Source: Caryophanon tenue (lineage in GTDB: Bacteria > Bacillota > Bacilli > Bacillales_A > Planococcaceae). From it: a DNA stretch of 64,000 bases. Under the pieces are notes generated by a model. That model had not been told where the DNA came from. It saw only the letters and a list, made by a program, of their open reading frames with translations, and searched no databases. The stretch is from the NCBI RefSeq assembly GCF_001700315.1, contig NZ_MASJ01000001.1, positions 434,001 through 498,000 on the forward strand. The letters run 5' to 3'. Below are positions 34,144 to 42,727 of the stretch, piece by piece. The translations under genes and the position numbers were made by a program. Every line of letters begins with the position of its first letter. Position 1 is the stretch's first letter.

Positions 34144-35013
34144 ATGGACGTACGGCAATTAAACTATTTTAAAGTGATTGTAGATGAAGGGAACTTAACG
34201 CGCGCAGCAGAAAAATTACATATGGCACAACCACCGTTAAGCCAGATGTTAAAGAAACTAGAGGATGAGGTTGGTGCAACGTTAATCGAACGGTATCGAG
34301 CGAAATGGCGTTTAACGGAAGCTGGAAAAGTTATATATGACTTAGCAGAACAGATGGAAAATAAGATTACGCATGCGAAACGCTATATTGGCGAACTGGT
34401 AGATGGACAACGTGGTGAGCTTCGCATTGGAATGGCACCAAGCTGTATCGCTACATGTTTAGAAGCCATCGCATTATTTCGAGAGCACCATCCGAATGTC
34501 ATCATAAAGTTAGTTGAAGGTAGCTCGGAGCAACTGTTAGAGCAAGTACAGGCACAGCGTTTAGATTGTGCGTATGTATTAAAGCCACAAAAACCATTAT
34601 TACTTCCACATAAAATAATTGGTGAGCTATTTTTTGAAGCGGCACTCCCGACAGCATGGTGTGATGGTCAACAAGCAATTACAATGGAGGCATTAACGCA
34701 ATTTCCGTTAGCGATGTTGATACCGATGAAGGGCTATACGATATATGAACAAGTAAAAACAACACTCTTGTCATTAAATAGTGATGTGCATATTGCATAT
34801 GAATGTGAGACGATCGCCGTTGTGTTAGCATTAGTTGCGCGTAAGCAGTGTGCAACGATTTTGCCGAAATAACGATTACAGCCGTATGAAAAAGAACAAG
34901 TAACATGGCTGCCGATTCAAGATTTAGAATTAACGATTCAGCCAACTATCATTTGGACAGAAGCATCTTATCCTTCTGCTACATTAACCCATTTTTTACA
35001 ACGATACGCGTAA
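34144..35013 (+). pseudogene. LysR family regulator interrupted by a stop codon
   Basis: The frame starts at ATG 34144 (MDVRQLNYFKVIVDEGNLTRA) with a complete LysR winged helix-turn-helix and the first lobe of the effector domain. At 34870-34872 a TAA follows CATILPK. After it the same frame continues for 46 residues (RLQPYEKEQVTWLPIQDLEL ... THFLQRYA) to a proper stop at 35011-35013. Read through the stop the protein has the normal family length of 289. One nonsense change has removed the end of the second lobe. The 242-residue product may still bind DNA. Confidence 0.8.
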
Positions 35014-35224
35014 AAAGTTATATCAGTATATAAAAAGTGTTTGTCTAGAAAAGAATAATTTTGATGGAATCTATGTGTAATATGCATATAGGTTCTTTTT
35101 TGCTACATTCGTTGTTTATTTGCTGTATAAAAAGTATGTGGAATTATTTTAACATGAATTGTTTCACAATTTAGGTTTTTCTGATATAATATCGGTAACT
35201 AAACATATAGAAAAGGGTGGTTGT

Positions 35225-35794
35225 GTGTCAGAATTCGTTTATAGAAATAAAGAAGAACTATTGTATAGTCAGCGAGTTGCACAGTTATCAAAGGCATTAT
35301 GGCGTGTAATTGAAAAAGATTGGCAATGTTGGATTAAACCGTATGATTTAAACATCAATGAGCATCATATTTTAACGATTACATATTATATGAAGGGCGC
35401 CTCTGTATCTGATGTGGCGAAATATGGCTCGATGCATGTTTCCACAGCCTTTAATTTCTCGAAAAAATTGGAAGAACGTGGCTTATTAACGTTCTCAAAA
35501 CGCGATGATGATAAACGCAACACATACATTGAAATTACCGAGCAGGGCAAGGAACTGATTGACGAAGCAAATCGTCATTATTTTGATACGTCACATGCCG
35601 TATTAGAAGGCTCTGTTAAAATGAAAGAGTTATATGGTCGTTTCCCTGAGTTTTTAGAAATGACCGCTATTGTACGTAATATTTACGGCAATGAGTTTAT
35701 TGAAACGTTAGAGCAATCTTTCCAAAGCTTATCACATACACTTGATGTCATTGATCAAGAAGTGCATCATAGCGAGTTAATGAAAGAAGCATAA
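35225..35794 (+). CDS. scoC: ScoC/Hpr, MarR family transition-state regulator
   Basis: A 189-residue MarR-type DNA-binding protein very close to Hpr (ScoC), which in B. subtilis represses protease genes, oligopeptide permease genes and sporulation. Conserved stretches include [30 protein letters not shown] and [20 protein letters not shown] at 35225 is preceded by AAAAGGGTGG. It is shorter at the C-terminus than the B. subtilis protein (203). In other Bacilli it regulates opp and app operons, so it could act on the peptide operon at 18120, but no match to a known site was made. Confidence 0.92.
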   Translation: MSEFVYRNKEELLYSQRVAQLSKALWRVIEKDWQCWIKPYDLNINEHHILTITYYMKGASVSDVAKYGSMHVSTAFNFSKKLEERGLLTFSKRDDDKRNTYIEITEQGKELIDEANRHYFDTSHAVLEGSVKMKELYGRFPEFLEMTAIVRNIYGNEFIETLEQSFQSLSHTLDVIDQEVHHSELMKEA

Positions 35795-35802
35795 TATATA
35801 GT

Positions 35803-35842
35803 AAACAGGCACAGACGAGATTTCATTCGTCTGTGCCTGTTT
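35803..35842. terminator. Bidirectional intrinsic terminator
   Basis: AAACAGGCACAGACGA (35803-35818) and its perfect complement at 35827-35842. It separates the convergent scoC and penicillin-binding protein genes. Confidence 0.88.
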
Positions 35843-35857
35843 GTATTTATACGGTCA

Positions 35858-37840
35858 TTACTGAAGTTGTTGAAGTACAGGAATTAAAAGTTCTGCTGCG
35901 CTTTTGCCGACTTCTTGATGGCGTTCGACAATAGACACTGCGACATATTTCGAAGCGGCTGTATCATACGCTAAAATCAAACTGTTTTCAATACCGCGTC
36001 CTTCTTGTGTCGCTTTTAACTCCGCCGTTCCGGTTTTAGCGGCAACATTTGGTACGACATTCAGTACATGACCTGTGCCGTCCTGCTGTGTAACGACTTT
36101 AACAAGGGAAGGTTCAATTGTTGCAATCGTTTCTGGTGAAAATGCCGACTTTGTTTTTGACTCAGTATCCATCACTAGGCGTGGGTAGGCAAGTTGGCCA
36201 TCATTTGCTAATACGCTATAAATAGACGTCATTTGAATCGGTGAAATAAGCATTTCGCCTTGTCCATAAGCAGTATCAGCTAATAAAATGTCCGAAGAAA
36301 TTGAATCATCATTTGAAAATTGTGCCGGCTCCATCGCGAGTGGTAGCGCTAAGTCCTCCGTAAAGATAAGCTTTGCTAAGCCACCAATAAATTTTTCACC
36401 TGTCATGGCTAATGCTTGCTGTGCAAAATAAATATTATCGGATTTTACAAGCGCTGTTTCTAAATTAACGGGATTCGCAAAGTTTAAACGTGAAACGAAG
36501 TAGCTCCCCCACGAATTGTCAGGCTGCCATTTCATATCAGGAATGGTTAATGCTTCAGTTGGCTGTAATGTGCCGGCTTCAATACCAATAGCAGCTGTAA
36601 TCGGCTTGAACGTTGAACCAGGTGCATAACGTGCTGAGAAACGACTAATGAAAGGTTTATCTTCATTATTGTTATACACATCGTACTGACTTTGTGAAAT
36701 GCCTGTCACAAATAAGTTTGGATTATAAGAAGGCTTGCTGACAAGCGCTAATAAATCACCTGTTGTAGGCGCCATTAATACGGTTGTGCCAGCTGCATTC
36801 CCTAAAGCATCATAGGCACTTTGTTGTGCGATCGTATCGATTGTTAGTTGAATCGTTTCACCATGCTGTGGCTCATTTTGAATAATCGTTGCGCGTTTAT
36901 CGCCATTTGCGCTTTCAATATAAATTTCGCCACCTTTTTGTCCGCGTAAACGTTCGTCAAATGTCATTTCTAAACCAGTGCGTCCGATAACATCATTTGC
37001 AGATAGTGCTGGATTCTTTTCGATATCTTCAGCGGTCACTTTACCGACATAGCCGATTAATTGTGCAGTCGCTTCAGCGAATGGATATAAACGTGACGCT
37101 ATTTTATCGTAAAGAACGCCATCAATTGGTGGTGTATCATTTGTTGGTAATGTTTTTAATGGTACGAATGTTTCGTCTGTCACCCAGTTTTGTTGTAATT
37201 GCTTTTCAATAAATGCTGGGCTAATACTTAGTGCTTGTGCGATGCGGGCAATCGTTGCTGTACGGGTTTCACCTGTGCCGAGTTGACCAGGAACAACACC
37301 GGCACGTGGACGTTCGCCATTTTCAGCGATAATGACACCGTTACGGTCTGTAATTTCGCCACGAAGTGGTTGTGCTACAGTGTAGCGTACTTTATCATCT
37401 GCGAGCATGTCTGGAAAAATGAGTTCCGCTGTCCAATCAATTTTAAATGCGTCACCTTCTTCGACAATCTTCGCTTGATATGGTAAATCTGTGATTGGTC
37501 CGAATGCCGTGTCAAAGGAAGCTGTATAATCAAGCAACCATTCATCTGTTTCACGTAATGTATAGGTCATATTACTAATCGCAATCCCGCTATAAATATT
37601 GGTATATTTCTCAATGAAATCTTGTTCCGTATAACCTGTATTTTCGAGCGATGCCGCTGTTACAAGTGTAGGTAAACGATCAAAATCTTGTTCAGCAAGT
37701 GCTTCAAGCCATTGTTCGCGTAATGATTGCAATGCCTCTGCTTCTTTATTTTGTGCATTTACGATATATGCGTAAATACCACCACCGATAAGTAAAATTA
37801 TCGCAACTAAAATAGCAGGGAGCATCCACTTTTTCTTCAT
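35858..37840 (-). CDS. Penicillin-binding transpeptidase with MecA-type N domain (PBP3/PbpC-like)
   Basis: A 660-residue membrane-anchored peptidoglycan transpeptidase. An N-terminal helix (residues 5-26) is followed by the NTF2-like MecA_N domain (about 30-145), a dimerisation domain with RGEITDRNGVIIAENG, and the transpeptidase domain. Catalytic motifs are GSTFKP (serine near 407), SDN (near 465) and KTGT (near 605). The layout equals class B PBP3 (PbpC) of B. subtilis and PBP2a of Staphylococcus; such enzymes often bind beta-lactams slowly, so some intrinsic tolerance is possible but not shown. It stands alone on the minus strand. Confidence 0.92.
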   Translation of the reverse strand: MKKKWMLPAILVAIILLIGGGIYAYIVNAQNKEAEALQSLREQWLEALAEQDFDRLPTLVTAASLENTGYTEQDFIEKYTNIYSGIAISNMTYTLRETDEWLLDYTASFDTAFGPITDLPYQAKIVEEGDAFKIDWTAELIFPDMLADDKVRYTVAQPLRGEITDRNGVIIAENGERPRAGVVPGQLGTGETRTATIARIAQALSISPAFIEKQLQQNWVTDETFVPLKTLPTNDTPPIDGVLYDKIASRLYPFAEATAQLIGYVGKVTAEDIEKNPALSANDVIGRTGLEMTFDERLRGQKGGEIYIESANGDKRATIIQNEPQHGETIQLTIDTIAQQSAYDALGNAAGTTVLMAPTTGDLLALVSKPSYNPNLFVTGISQSQYDVYNNNEDKPFISRFSARYAPGSTFKPITAAIGIEAGTLQPTEALTIPDMKWQPDNSWGSYFVSRLNFANPVNLETALVKSDNIYFAQQALAMTGEKFIGGLAKLIFTEDLALPLAMEPAQFSNDDSISSDILLADTAYGQGEMLISPIQMTSIYSVLANDGQLAYPRLVMDTESKTKSAFSPETIATIEPSLVKVVTQQDGTGHVLNVVPNVAAKTGTAELKATQEGRGIENSLILAYDTAASKYVAVSIVERHQEVGKSAAELLIPVLQQLQ

Positions 37841-38065
37841 ACACTAAAACCCCTTTACTGTAAAATTTAGGCGAAATAACATTATTTTCTGGTAATAAGT
37901 AACCGTTATGAGTATACCATAGTCGTTGATATGTTAGAATATTTTTTCTAATGCAAATCTTGCCGTTAACTGTTGACGAATTGTAATGTTTTTGTTAATC
38001 TATTAACACATTAGTGATTTAGCACGCGAAAGTGTTTTTTGATAAATGAAGGGAAGAAATAATAG

Positions 38066-38860
38066 ATGAAAAAACGTAAATGGGCAACAATGTTAGCATT
38101 ACCACTGGCTTTAACAACAATGTTAGCGGCTTGTGGCGACGAAGAAACAGAAACAACAAGCGGTGAAGAAAAAGAAGTATTAGTTATTGGGATTGACGAT
38201 AAATTTGCACCAATGGGCTTCCGTGACGATAAAAATGAAATCGTCGGCTTCGACATTGACTATGCACGCGCAGCTGCAACAGAAATGGGTGTAGAGGTAA
38301 CATTCCAACCAATCGACTGGAAAACGAAAGAATCTGAATTAATGTCAGGTCGTATCGACTTAATTTGGAACGGTTACACAATTACAGATGAGCGTAAAGA
38401 AAAAGTAAACTTTACAGAGCCATATTTAGAAAACTCTCAAGTCGTGGTGACATTAGCAGATTCAGACATTACAGCATTAGCAGATTTAGCAGATAAAAAT
38501 ATTGGTGTACAAGCACTTTCATCAGCATTAGATGCTTTTAACGGAAATGAAGTGTCAAAAACTGTAGCAGAGGTTGCAGAGTTTGGTGACAATGTGATGG
38601 CATTAACAGATTTAAAAACAAAGCGAATTGATGCAGTTGTTATTGATGAAGTTGTAGCAAACTATTACAATACATTAGAAGACGGTACGTTCAAAATTTT
38701 AGATGAGCACTTAGCACCTGAGCAATACGGTGTTGGTGTGAGCAAAGATGACGAAGAACTATTAACAGATTTACAAGCAGCGCTAGATACGTTAAACGAA
38801 AATGGCAAAGCGGAAGAGATTTCTGTGAAATGGTTTGGTGAGGACAAAGTACTAGATTAA
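38066..38860 (+). CDS. Polar amino-acid ABC transporter substrate-binding lipoprotein
   Basis: A 264-residue SBP_bac_3 protein. The lipobox is TMLAACGDE, so it is anchored outside the membrane. The body shows IGIDDKFAPMGFRDDKNEIVGFDIDYA, with the Phe and Arg/Asp positions used to grip the alpha-carboxylate and amino group of the ligand, and MSGRIDLIWNGYTITDERKE. Relatives bind cystine, glutamine or basic amino acids. First gene of a three-gene transporter unit. GAAGGGAAG precedes the ATG. Confidence 0.92.
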   Translation: MKKRKWATMLALPLALTTMLAACGDEETETTSGEEKEVLVIGIDDKFAPMGFRDDKNEIVGFDIDYARAAATEMGVEVTFQPIDWKTKESELMSGRIDLIWNGYTITDERKEKVNFTEPYLENSQVVVTLADSDITALADLADKNIGVQALSSALDAFNGNEVSKTVAEVAEFGDNVMALTDLKTKRIDAVVIDEVVANYYNTLEDGTFKILDEHLAPEQYGVGVSKDDEELLTDLQAALDTLNENGKAEEISVKWFGEDKVLD

Positions 38861-38895
38861 TATCGTAGACGTTGCTAAAGAATATTAGCCAATAG

Positions 38896-38936
38896 GAAGC
38901 ACTGTTTCAAGCGCAATGCTTAGGAGACAGTGCTTC
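38896..38936 (+). promoter_or_regulatory. Intercistronic hairpin 1
   Basis: GAAGCACTGT (38896-38905) and ACAGTGCTTC (38927-38936), a perfect 10-base stem just after the binding-protein gene. No T-run follows. Confidence 0.55.
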
Positions 38937-38971
38937 TATGATGGAAATATTAATTTCCCATCTTCTGTGCA

Positions 38972-39009
38972 AAGGGCTTGTCGAAGAATTTTTTCTTCGA
39001 CAAGTCCTT
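38972..39009 (+). terminator. Intercistronic hairpin 2, possible attenuator
   Basis: AAGGgCTTGTCGAAGAA (38972-38988) pairs with TTCTTCGACAAGtCCTT (38993-39009), with one wobble and a TTTT loop. It lies 34 bases before the permease gene and may lower expression of the permease and ATPase relative to the binding protein. Confidence 0.55.
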
Positions 39010-39043
39010 GCTGACGTTTTTACAAGGAGGAGAACTACTAGAA

Positions 39044-39697
39044 ATGGAAGACTTTATGTCAATGCTACTGCCAATGTTAGAGGGCGCAAAAATGACGGTA
39101 TTACTATTTTTAATTGCCATTGTGCTGTCAATTCCGCTCGGCTTTTTACTAACGCTTGCGGTACGTAGCAGTTTTAAACCACTTAGCTGGTTTGCGCAAG
39201 CATATATTTATGTGATGCGTGGAACGCCGCTATTATTACAACTATTAATTATTTGTTTCGGTTTACCGATGATTCCCGTTATTGGTGAATATTTAGTGTT
39301 AGACCGCTTCGTTGCGGCATGTTTAGGCTTTGTGCTAAACTATGCAGCGTACTTTGCTGAAATCTTTAGAGGTGGCTTATTAGCGATTGATAAAGGTCAG
39401 TATGAGGCGGCGCAAGTGTTAGGACTAAATAAATTCCAAACGACAACGCGCATTATTTTACCGCAAATGTTCCGCATTGCGTTACCATCTGTAGCGAATG
39501 AATCGGTAACATTAGTAAAAGATACAGCACTGCTATACGCGGTAGCTGTGCCAGAGTTACTACACTACGCGCAAACTGTTGTAAACCGAGACTTTACAAT
39601 CGTACCGTTTTTAGTGGCAGCCGTATTATATTTAATCATTACTTTAGTATTAACAGCATTCTTCAAGTGGCTAGAGCGCCGCTTCAAGTTTGAATAG
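39044..39697 (+). CDS. Amino-acid ABC transporter permease
   Basis: A 217-residue HisM/GlnP-type permease with about five helices. The conserved coupling loop GGLLAIDKGQYEAAQVLGLNKFQT is present near residue 120, as are MRGTPLLLQLLI and the late segment KDTALLYAVAVPELL. ATG at 39044 is taken with AAGGAGG at 39024-39030; the spacing of 13 is long, and ATG 39056 is a possible alternative. The ATPase gene follows 10 bases later. Confidence 0.9.
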   Translation: MEDFMSMLLPMLEGAKMTVLLFLIAIVLSIPLGFLLTLAVRSSFKPLSWFAQAYIYVMRGTPLLLQLLIICFGLPMIPVIGEYLVLDRFVAACLGFVLNYAAYFAEIFRGGLLAIDKGQYEAAQVLGLNKFQTTTRIILPQMFRIALPSVANESVTLVKDTALLYAVAVPELLHYAQTVVNRDFTIVPFLVAAVLYLIITLVLTAFFKWLERRFKFE

Positions 39698-39707
39698 AGG
39701 TGCACAG

Positions 39708-40454
39708 ATGGCATTAATTGACGTACAAAACTTAAAAAAATCATTTGGTCCATTAGAAGTATTAAAAGATATTTCATTCCAAGTGAATAAAAACGACGTA
39801 ATTGCAGTAATCGGTCCTTCAGGTTCAGGGAAAAGTACGATGCTTCGTAGCTTAGTGAACTTAGAAACGATTGATGGTGGTACGGTGAAAATTGACGGCG
39901 AGTATTTAATTGAGCAAGGTAAATATCCGTCAACACAACAAATTAAAACCATTACTGGCAAAATGGGTATGGTGTTCCAACACTTTAACTTATTCCCACA
40001 TTTATCGGTACGTGATAATTTAGAAGTAGCACCAAAGATGTTGAAAACAGAAGCGCCAAAAGCGATTCGTGCGCGTGCCAACGATTTATTACAAAAGGTA
40101 GGCCTAGCTGATAAAGCAGACGCTTACCCAGCGAATTTATCAGGCGGACAAAAGCAGCGTGTTGCGATTGCGCGTGCACTTATGTTAAATCCACAAATTT
40201 TACTATTTGATGAGCCAACATCAGCACTAGACCCAGAGTTAACGGGTGAAGTATTGAAAGTTATGAAAGATTTAGCAGAAGAGCATATGACGATGATTGT
40301 CGTAACACACGAGATGGGCTTCGCAAAAGAAGTAGCCAATAAAGTGATGTTTATGGCTGATGGTGAAGTAGTCGAAGCGGGCGAACCAAAAACATTCTTT
40401 GAAAACCCGCAACACCCACGTACACAAGACTTTTTACGTAAAAACTTAAAATAA
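39708..40454 (+). CDS. Amino-acid ABC transporter ATP-binding protein (GlnQ/TcyC type)
   Basis: A 248-residue ATPase. Walker A is GPSGSGKST at residues 36-44, the Q-loop MVFQHFNLFPHL, signature LSGGQKQRVAIARAL, Walker B LLFDEPTSALDPE and switch His in VVTHEMGFAKEV. These are the usual motifs of polar amino-acid importers. It starts 10 bases after the permease with AGAGGTG; the terminator at 40457 closes the unit. Confidence 0.93.
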   Translation: MALIDVQNLKKSFGPLEVLKDISFQVNKNDVIAVIGPSGSGKSTMLRSLVNLETIDGGTVKIDGEYLIEQGKYPSTQQIKTITGKMGMVFQHFNLFPHLSVRDNLEVAPKMLKTEAPKAIRARANDLLQKVGLADKADAYPANLSGGQKQRVAIARALMLNPQILLFDEPTSALDPELTGEVLKVMKDLAEEHMTMIVVTHEMGFAKEVANKVMFMADGEVVEAGEPKTFFENPQHPRTQDFLRKNLK

Positions 40455-40456
40455 CG

Positions 40457-40494
40457 AAAAAGCCCATGCGCTATTTAAAGTGCATGGGCTTTTT
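40457..40494 (+). terminator. Intrinsic terminator
   Basis: AAAAAGCCCATGC (40457-40469) pairs with GCATGGGCTTTTT (40482-40494). Ends the amino-acid transporter unit. Confidence 0.88.
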
Positions 40495-40513
40495 CTTGGA
40501 AAAACAATAAAAG

Positions 40514-40543
40514 CAAGGTGCTCCTTTTACAAAGAGCACCTTG
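40514..40543. terminator. Second hairpin
   Basis: CAAGGTGCTC (40514-40523) and GAGCACCTTG (40534-40543) with a CTTTTACAAA loop. It may serve the convergent RraB-domain gene, although no T-run is next to it. Confidence 0.45.
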
Positions 40544-40624
40544 AATGGGCAAAAAACGCTAGCAATTACTAGTGTCTTTTGACGAAATGTAATTATCCTT
40601 TACCACATTTTTAGATGTGTAAAC

Positions 40625-40957
40625 TTATTCTTGTTCTGGTAATAAAACAGCCCAACCGTCCGAGAAGCCATCATAAGGTTTTGCAAGCGCATCTAATGTT
40701 TCTTGAATTTCTTTTAAAATATCATAATCTAAATGCGCAGACACATACACAAAGACAGTCCAATCATTTACTTCTTCATCAAACGCTACTTCTGCAGAGA
40801 AATCAGCTTCTTCAATCGCAGCTTTAATATCATTTGCAGCTTTTTCTGAAGGCGCACCGACGAAAAAGTCGATATCGTGTAGGACGTTAAAATCTACACC
40901 TTCATCTGCAAGCTCTTGTAATACTAAGCCATCTTCGTCTTGTGGAAATGTTGTCAT
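40625..40957 (-). CDS. RraB domain (ribonuclease E inhibitor-like) protein
   Basis: A 110-residue acidic protein. FPQDEDGLVLQELADEGVDF and HDIDFFVGAPSEKAANDI, then an aromatic end KPYDGFSDGW, match the RraB family, named after the E. coli inhibitor of RNase E. Bacillales have RNase Y and J and normally no RNase E, so the target must differ or the domain has another use. GAGGT stands before the ATG. A stand-alone gene, convergent with the amino-acid transporter and divergent from the small gene at 41156. Confidence 0.8.
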   Translation of the reverse strand: MTTFPQDEDGLVLQELADEGVDFNVLHDIDFFVGAPSEKAANDIKAAIEEADFSAEVAFDEEVNDWTVFVYVSAHLDYDILKEIQETLDALAKPYDGFSDGWAVLLPEQE

Positions 40958-41113
40958 AGGAAAAACCTCACTTTAATAGGATTGACCTTCATTATACGTG
41001 ATAGTCCGTTTTACGTCCAACGAAGTTCGACCTCTTACTTTTTTTTGAGCTTTGGGCGTAAAGATTATGTAAAAAGGATGAAATTTAAGAAAAAGCATTG
41101 TAAAATAGAAATA

Positions 41114-41128
41114 GTACAAAATATGTAC
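41114..41128. promoter_or_regulatory. Small palindrome upstream of gene 41156
   Basis: GTACA-AAATA-TGTAC, a perfect 5+5 inverted repeat 15 bases before the ribosome binding site. It may be an operator; no binding protein can be named. Confidence 0.3.
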
Positions 41129-41155
41129 AACTAAAATTATATTGGAGGAATGCCG

Positions 41156-41347
41156 ATGTTGACCGGTAAGCTAGAGCGAGCGTTTCACTTAGCAGAGAAA
41201 CATAGAATCGACGTAAATACAGTAACAGAATTGACCAAGATTATTGAAAGAGAAGTAAACATGCCAGGACGAGTGGAGGAAAAGGTGTTATTACAAATGC
41301 TTTCAATTCTTGAAAATAACAAACACATCTTAAAGGAGGCAACTTAA
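41156..41347 (+). CDS. Small hypothetical protein, 63 residues
   Basis: A short helical protein starting MLTGKLERAFHLAEKHRI. The ATG at 41156 is 7 bases from GGAGG (41144-41148); an ATG at 41150 is too close. Two helices with balanced charges; no family I recognise. Just before its stop, another strong site (AAAGGAGG, 41331-41338) appears, implying that a further small peptide follows. Both small genes precede thyA. Confidence 0.65.
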   Translation: MLTGKLERAFHLAEKHRIDVNTVTELTKIIEREVNMPGRVEEKVLLQMLSILENNKHILKEAT

Positions 41348-41350
41348 TCG

Positions 41351-41398
41351 TTGGAACAACAAATTGAATTATACGATGATTTAGACACATTTGATTAA
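41351..41398 (+). CDS. Candidate 15-residue peptide
   Basis: After AAAGGAGG at 41331-41338 a TTG at 41351 opens a frame coding MEQQIELYDDLDTFD. The spacing of 12 is long. The stop lies inside the left arm of the next terminator. No other start fits the ribosome binding site, which is otherwise unexplained. Confidence 0.35.
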   Translation: MEQQIELYDDLDTFD

Positions 41399-41439
41399 AG
41401 ACGCTACTCAAGCAATCATTACCGAGTAGCGTCTTTAAT
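41394..41439 (+). terminator. Intrinsic terminator
   Basis: ATTAAAGACGCTACTC (41394-41409) pairs with GAGTAGCGTCTTTAAT (41424-41439). It ends the unit of small genes before thyA. Confidence 0.8.
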
Positions 41440-41551
41440 TGTATATGTCTTTTTTGTTTTGCGGCGAAAGCCCCTTTTCTCATATAATGCCGCCAAAAGT
41501 GAATGTTTTCATCTATAATGAAGAAGGAAATTATTTTGGAGGTGGCTTACG

Positions 41552-42532
41552 ATGGCGAATACGTCAGAACAAGCGTATTTAGATTTTTTGCAACATATTT
41601 TAGATAACGGTGTAAAGAAAGAAGACCGTACTGGCACAGGGACAATTAGTGTGTTTGGCTATCAAATGCGCTACGATTTATCGGCAGGCTTCCCGTTATT
41701 TACAACAAAGCGCGTACCTTTTAAATTAGTGGCCAGTGAACTATTGTGGTTCATAAAAGGCGATACAAATATTCGATATTTATTACAGCATAATAATCAT
41801 ATTTGGGACGAATGGGCATTTAAAAAATGGGTAGAATCAGATGAGTATAATGGTCCAGATATGACGGACTTTGGTCGTCGCTGTTTAGTAGATGAAGCAT
41901 TCAACGTATTATACGAGAAAGAATTGCAAGATTTCTGTCACCGTGTATTAACGGATGATGACTTTGCACAAAAATACGGCGACTTAGGCAATGTATATGG
42001 CAAGCAGTGGCGTCGATGGACAGACTCAGAAGGTAATGATATTGACCAATTACAAGACGTGATCGATCAAATTAAATCGAATCCAGATTCCCGCCGTTTG
42101 ATCGTCAATGCGTGGAATCCAGAAGATGTCGTTAATGCGGGGGCAAAAGGCAGTAAATCGGCACTTCCGCCGTGTCACGTGATGTTCCAGTTTTATGTAA
42201 TAGAAGGGAAGCTAAGCTGTATGCTGACACAGCGTTCAGTTGACTCGCTACTTGGTTGTCCGTTTAACGTGGCATCATATGCGCTACTAACGCATTTAAT
42301 CGCACACGAATGTGGTTTAGAAGTGGGTGAGTTTATCCACTCAGCTGGAGACGCTCATATTTATTCAAATCATATTGAGCAAGTAAAAGAGCAGTTATCA
42401 CGCGAGCCACGAGCGCTACCAATACTAAAAATCAATCCAGAAAAAACATCAATTTTTGACATGGATTTAGAGGATTTAGTGATTGAAGGATATAATCCGC
42501 ACCCAGCGATTAAAGCGCCGATAGCGGTATAA
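41552..42532 (+). CDS. thyA: Thymidylate synthase ThyA
   Basis: A 326-residue enzyme that makes dTMP from dUMP using methylenetetrahydrofolate, giving dihydrofolate. Landmarks are [20 protein letters not shown], the dUMP-binding [13 protein letters not shown], and the catalytic cysteine in [12 protein letters not shown] near residue 208. The insertion of about 50 residues between 85 and 150 makes it the long L. casei type, unlike the 264-residue form. GGAGGTGG precedes the ATG. DfrA, which reduces its dihydrofolate product, is encoded 950 bases downstream. Confidence 0.96.
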   Translation: MANTSEQAYLDFLQHILDNGVKKEDRTGTGTISVFGYQMRYDLSAGFPLFTTKRVPFKLVASELLWFIKGDTNIRYLLQHNNHIWDEWAFKKWVESDEYNGPDMTDFGRRCLVDEAFNVLYEKELQDFCHRVLTDDDFAQKYGDLGNVYGKQWRRWTDSEGNDIDQLQDVIDQIKSNPDSRRLIVNAWNPEDVVNAGAKGSKSALPPCHVMFQFYVIEGKLSCMLTQRSVDSLLGCPFNVASYALLTHLIAHECGLEVGEFIHSAGDAHIYSNHIEQVKEQLSREPRALPILKINPEKTSIFDMDLEDLVIEGYNPHPAIKAPIAV

Positions 42533-42577
42533 TACACAAAAGCCAACTGACCTGATGTCGGTTGGCTTTTTGTGTAT
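42532..42577. terminator. Intrinsic terminator
   Basis: ATACACAAAAGCCAAC (42532-42547) can pair with GTTGGCTTTTTGTGTAT (42561-42577), one bulge. It separates thyA from the next gene. Confidence 0.82.
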
Positions 42578-42727
42578 CATGTTGGGCGTTTCCCCGTCTA
42601 CTTGTGTGCGTTTCCTTGTCTGTAAAAGCGCGTTCTAGTATTAGTAGACGTAAGAGAAATTTTAATTTTGACGGCTTTTGCTCAATGAACGCTATATATT
42701 TTTATAATGATGACGAGAGGTGATACG

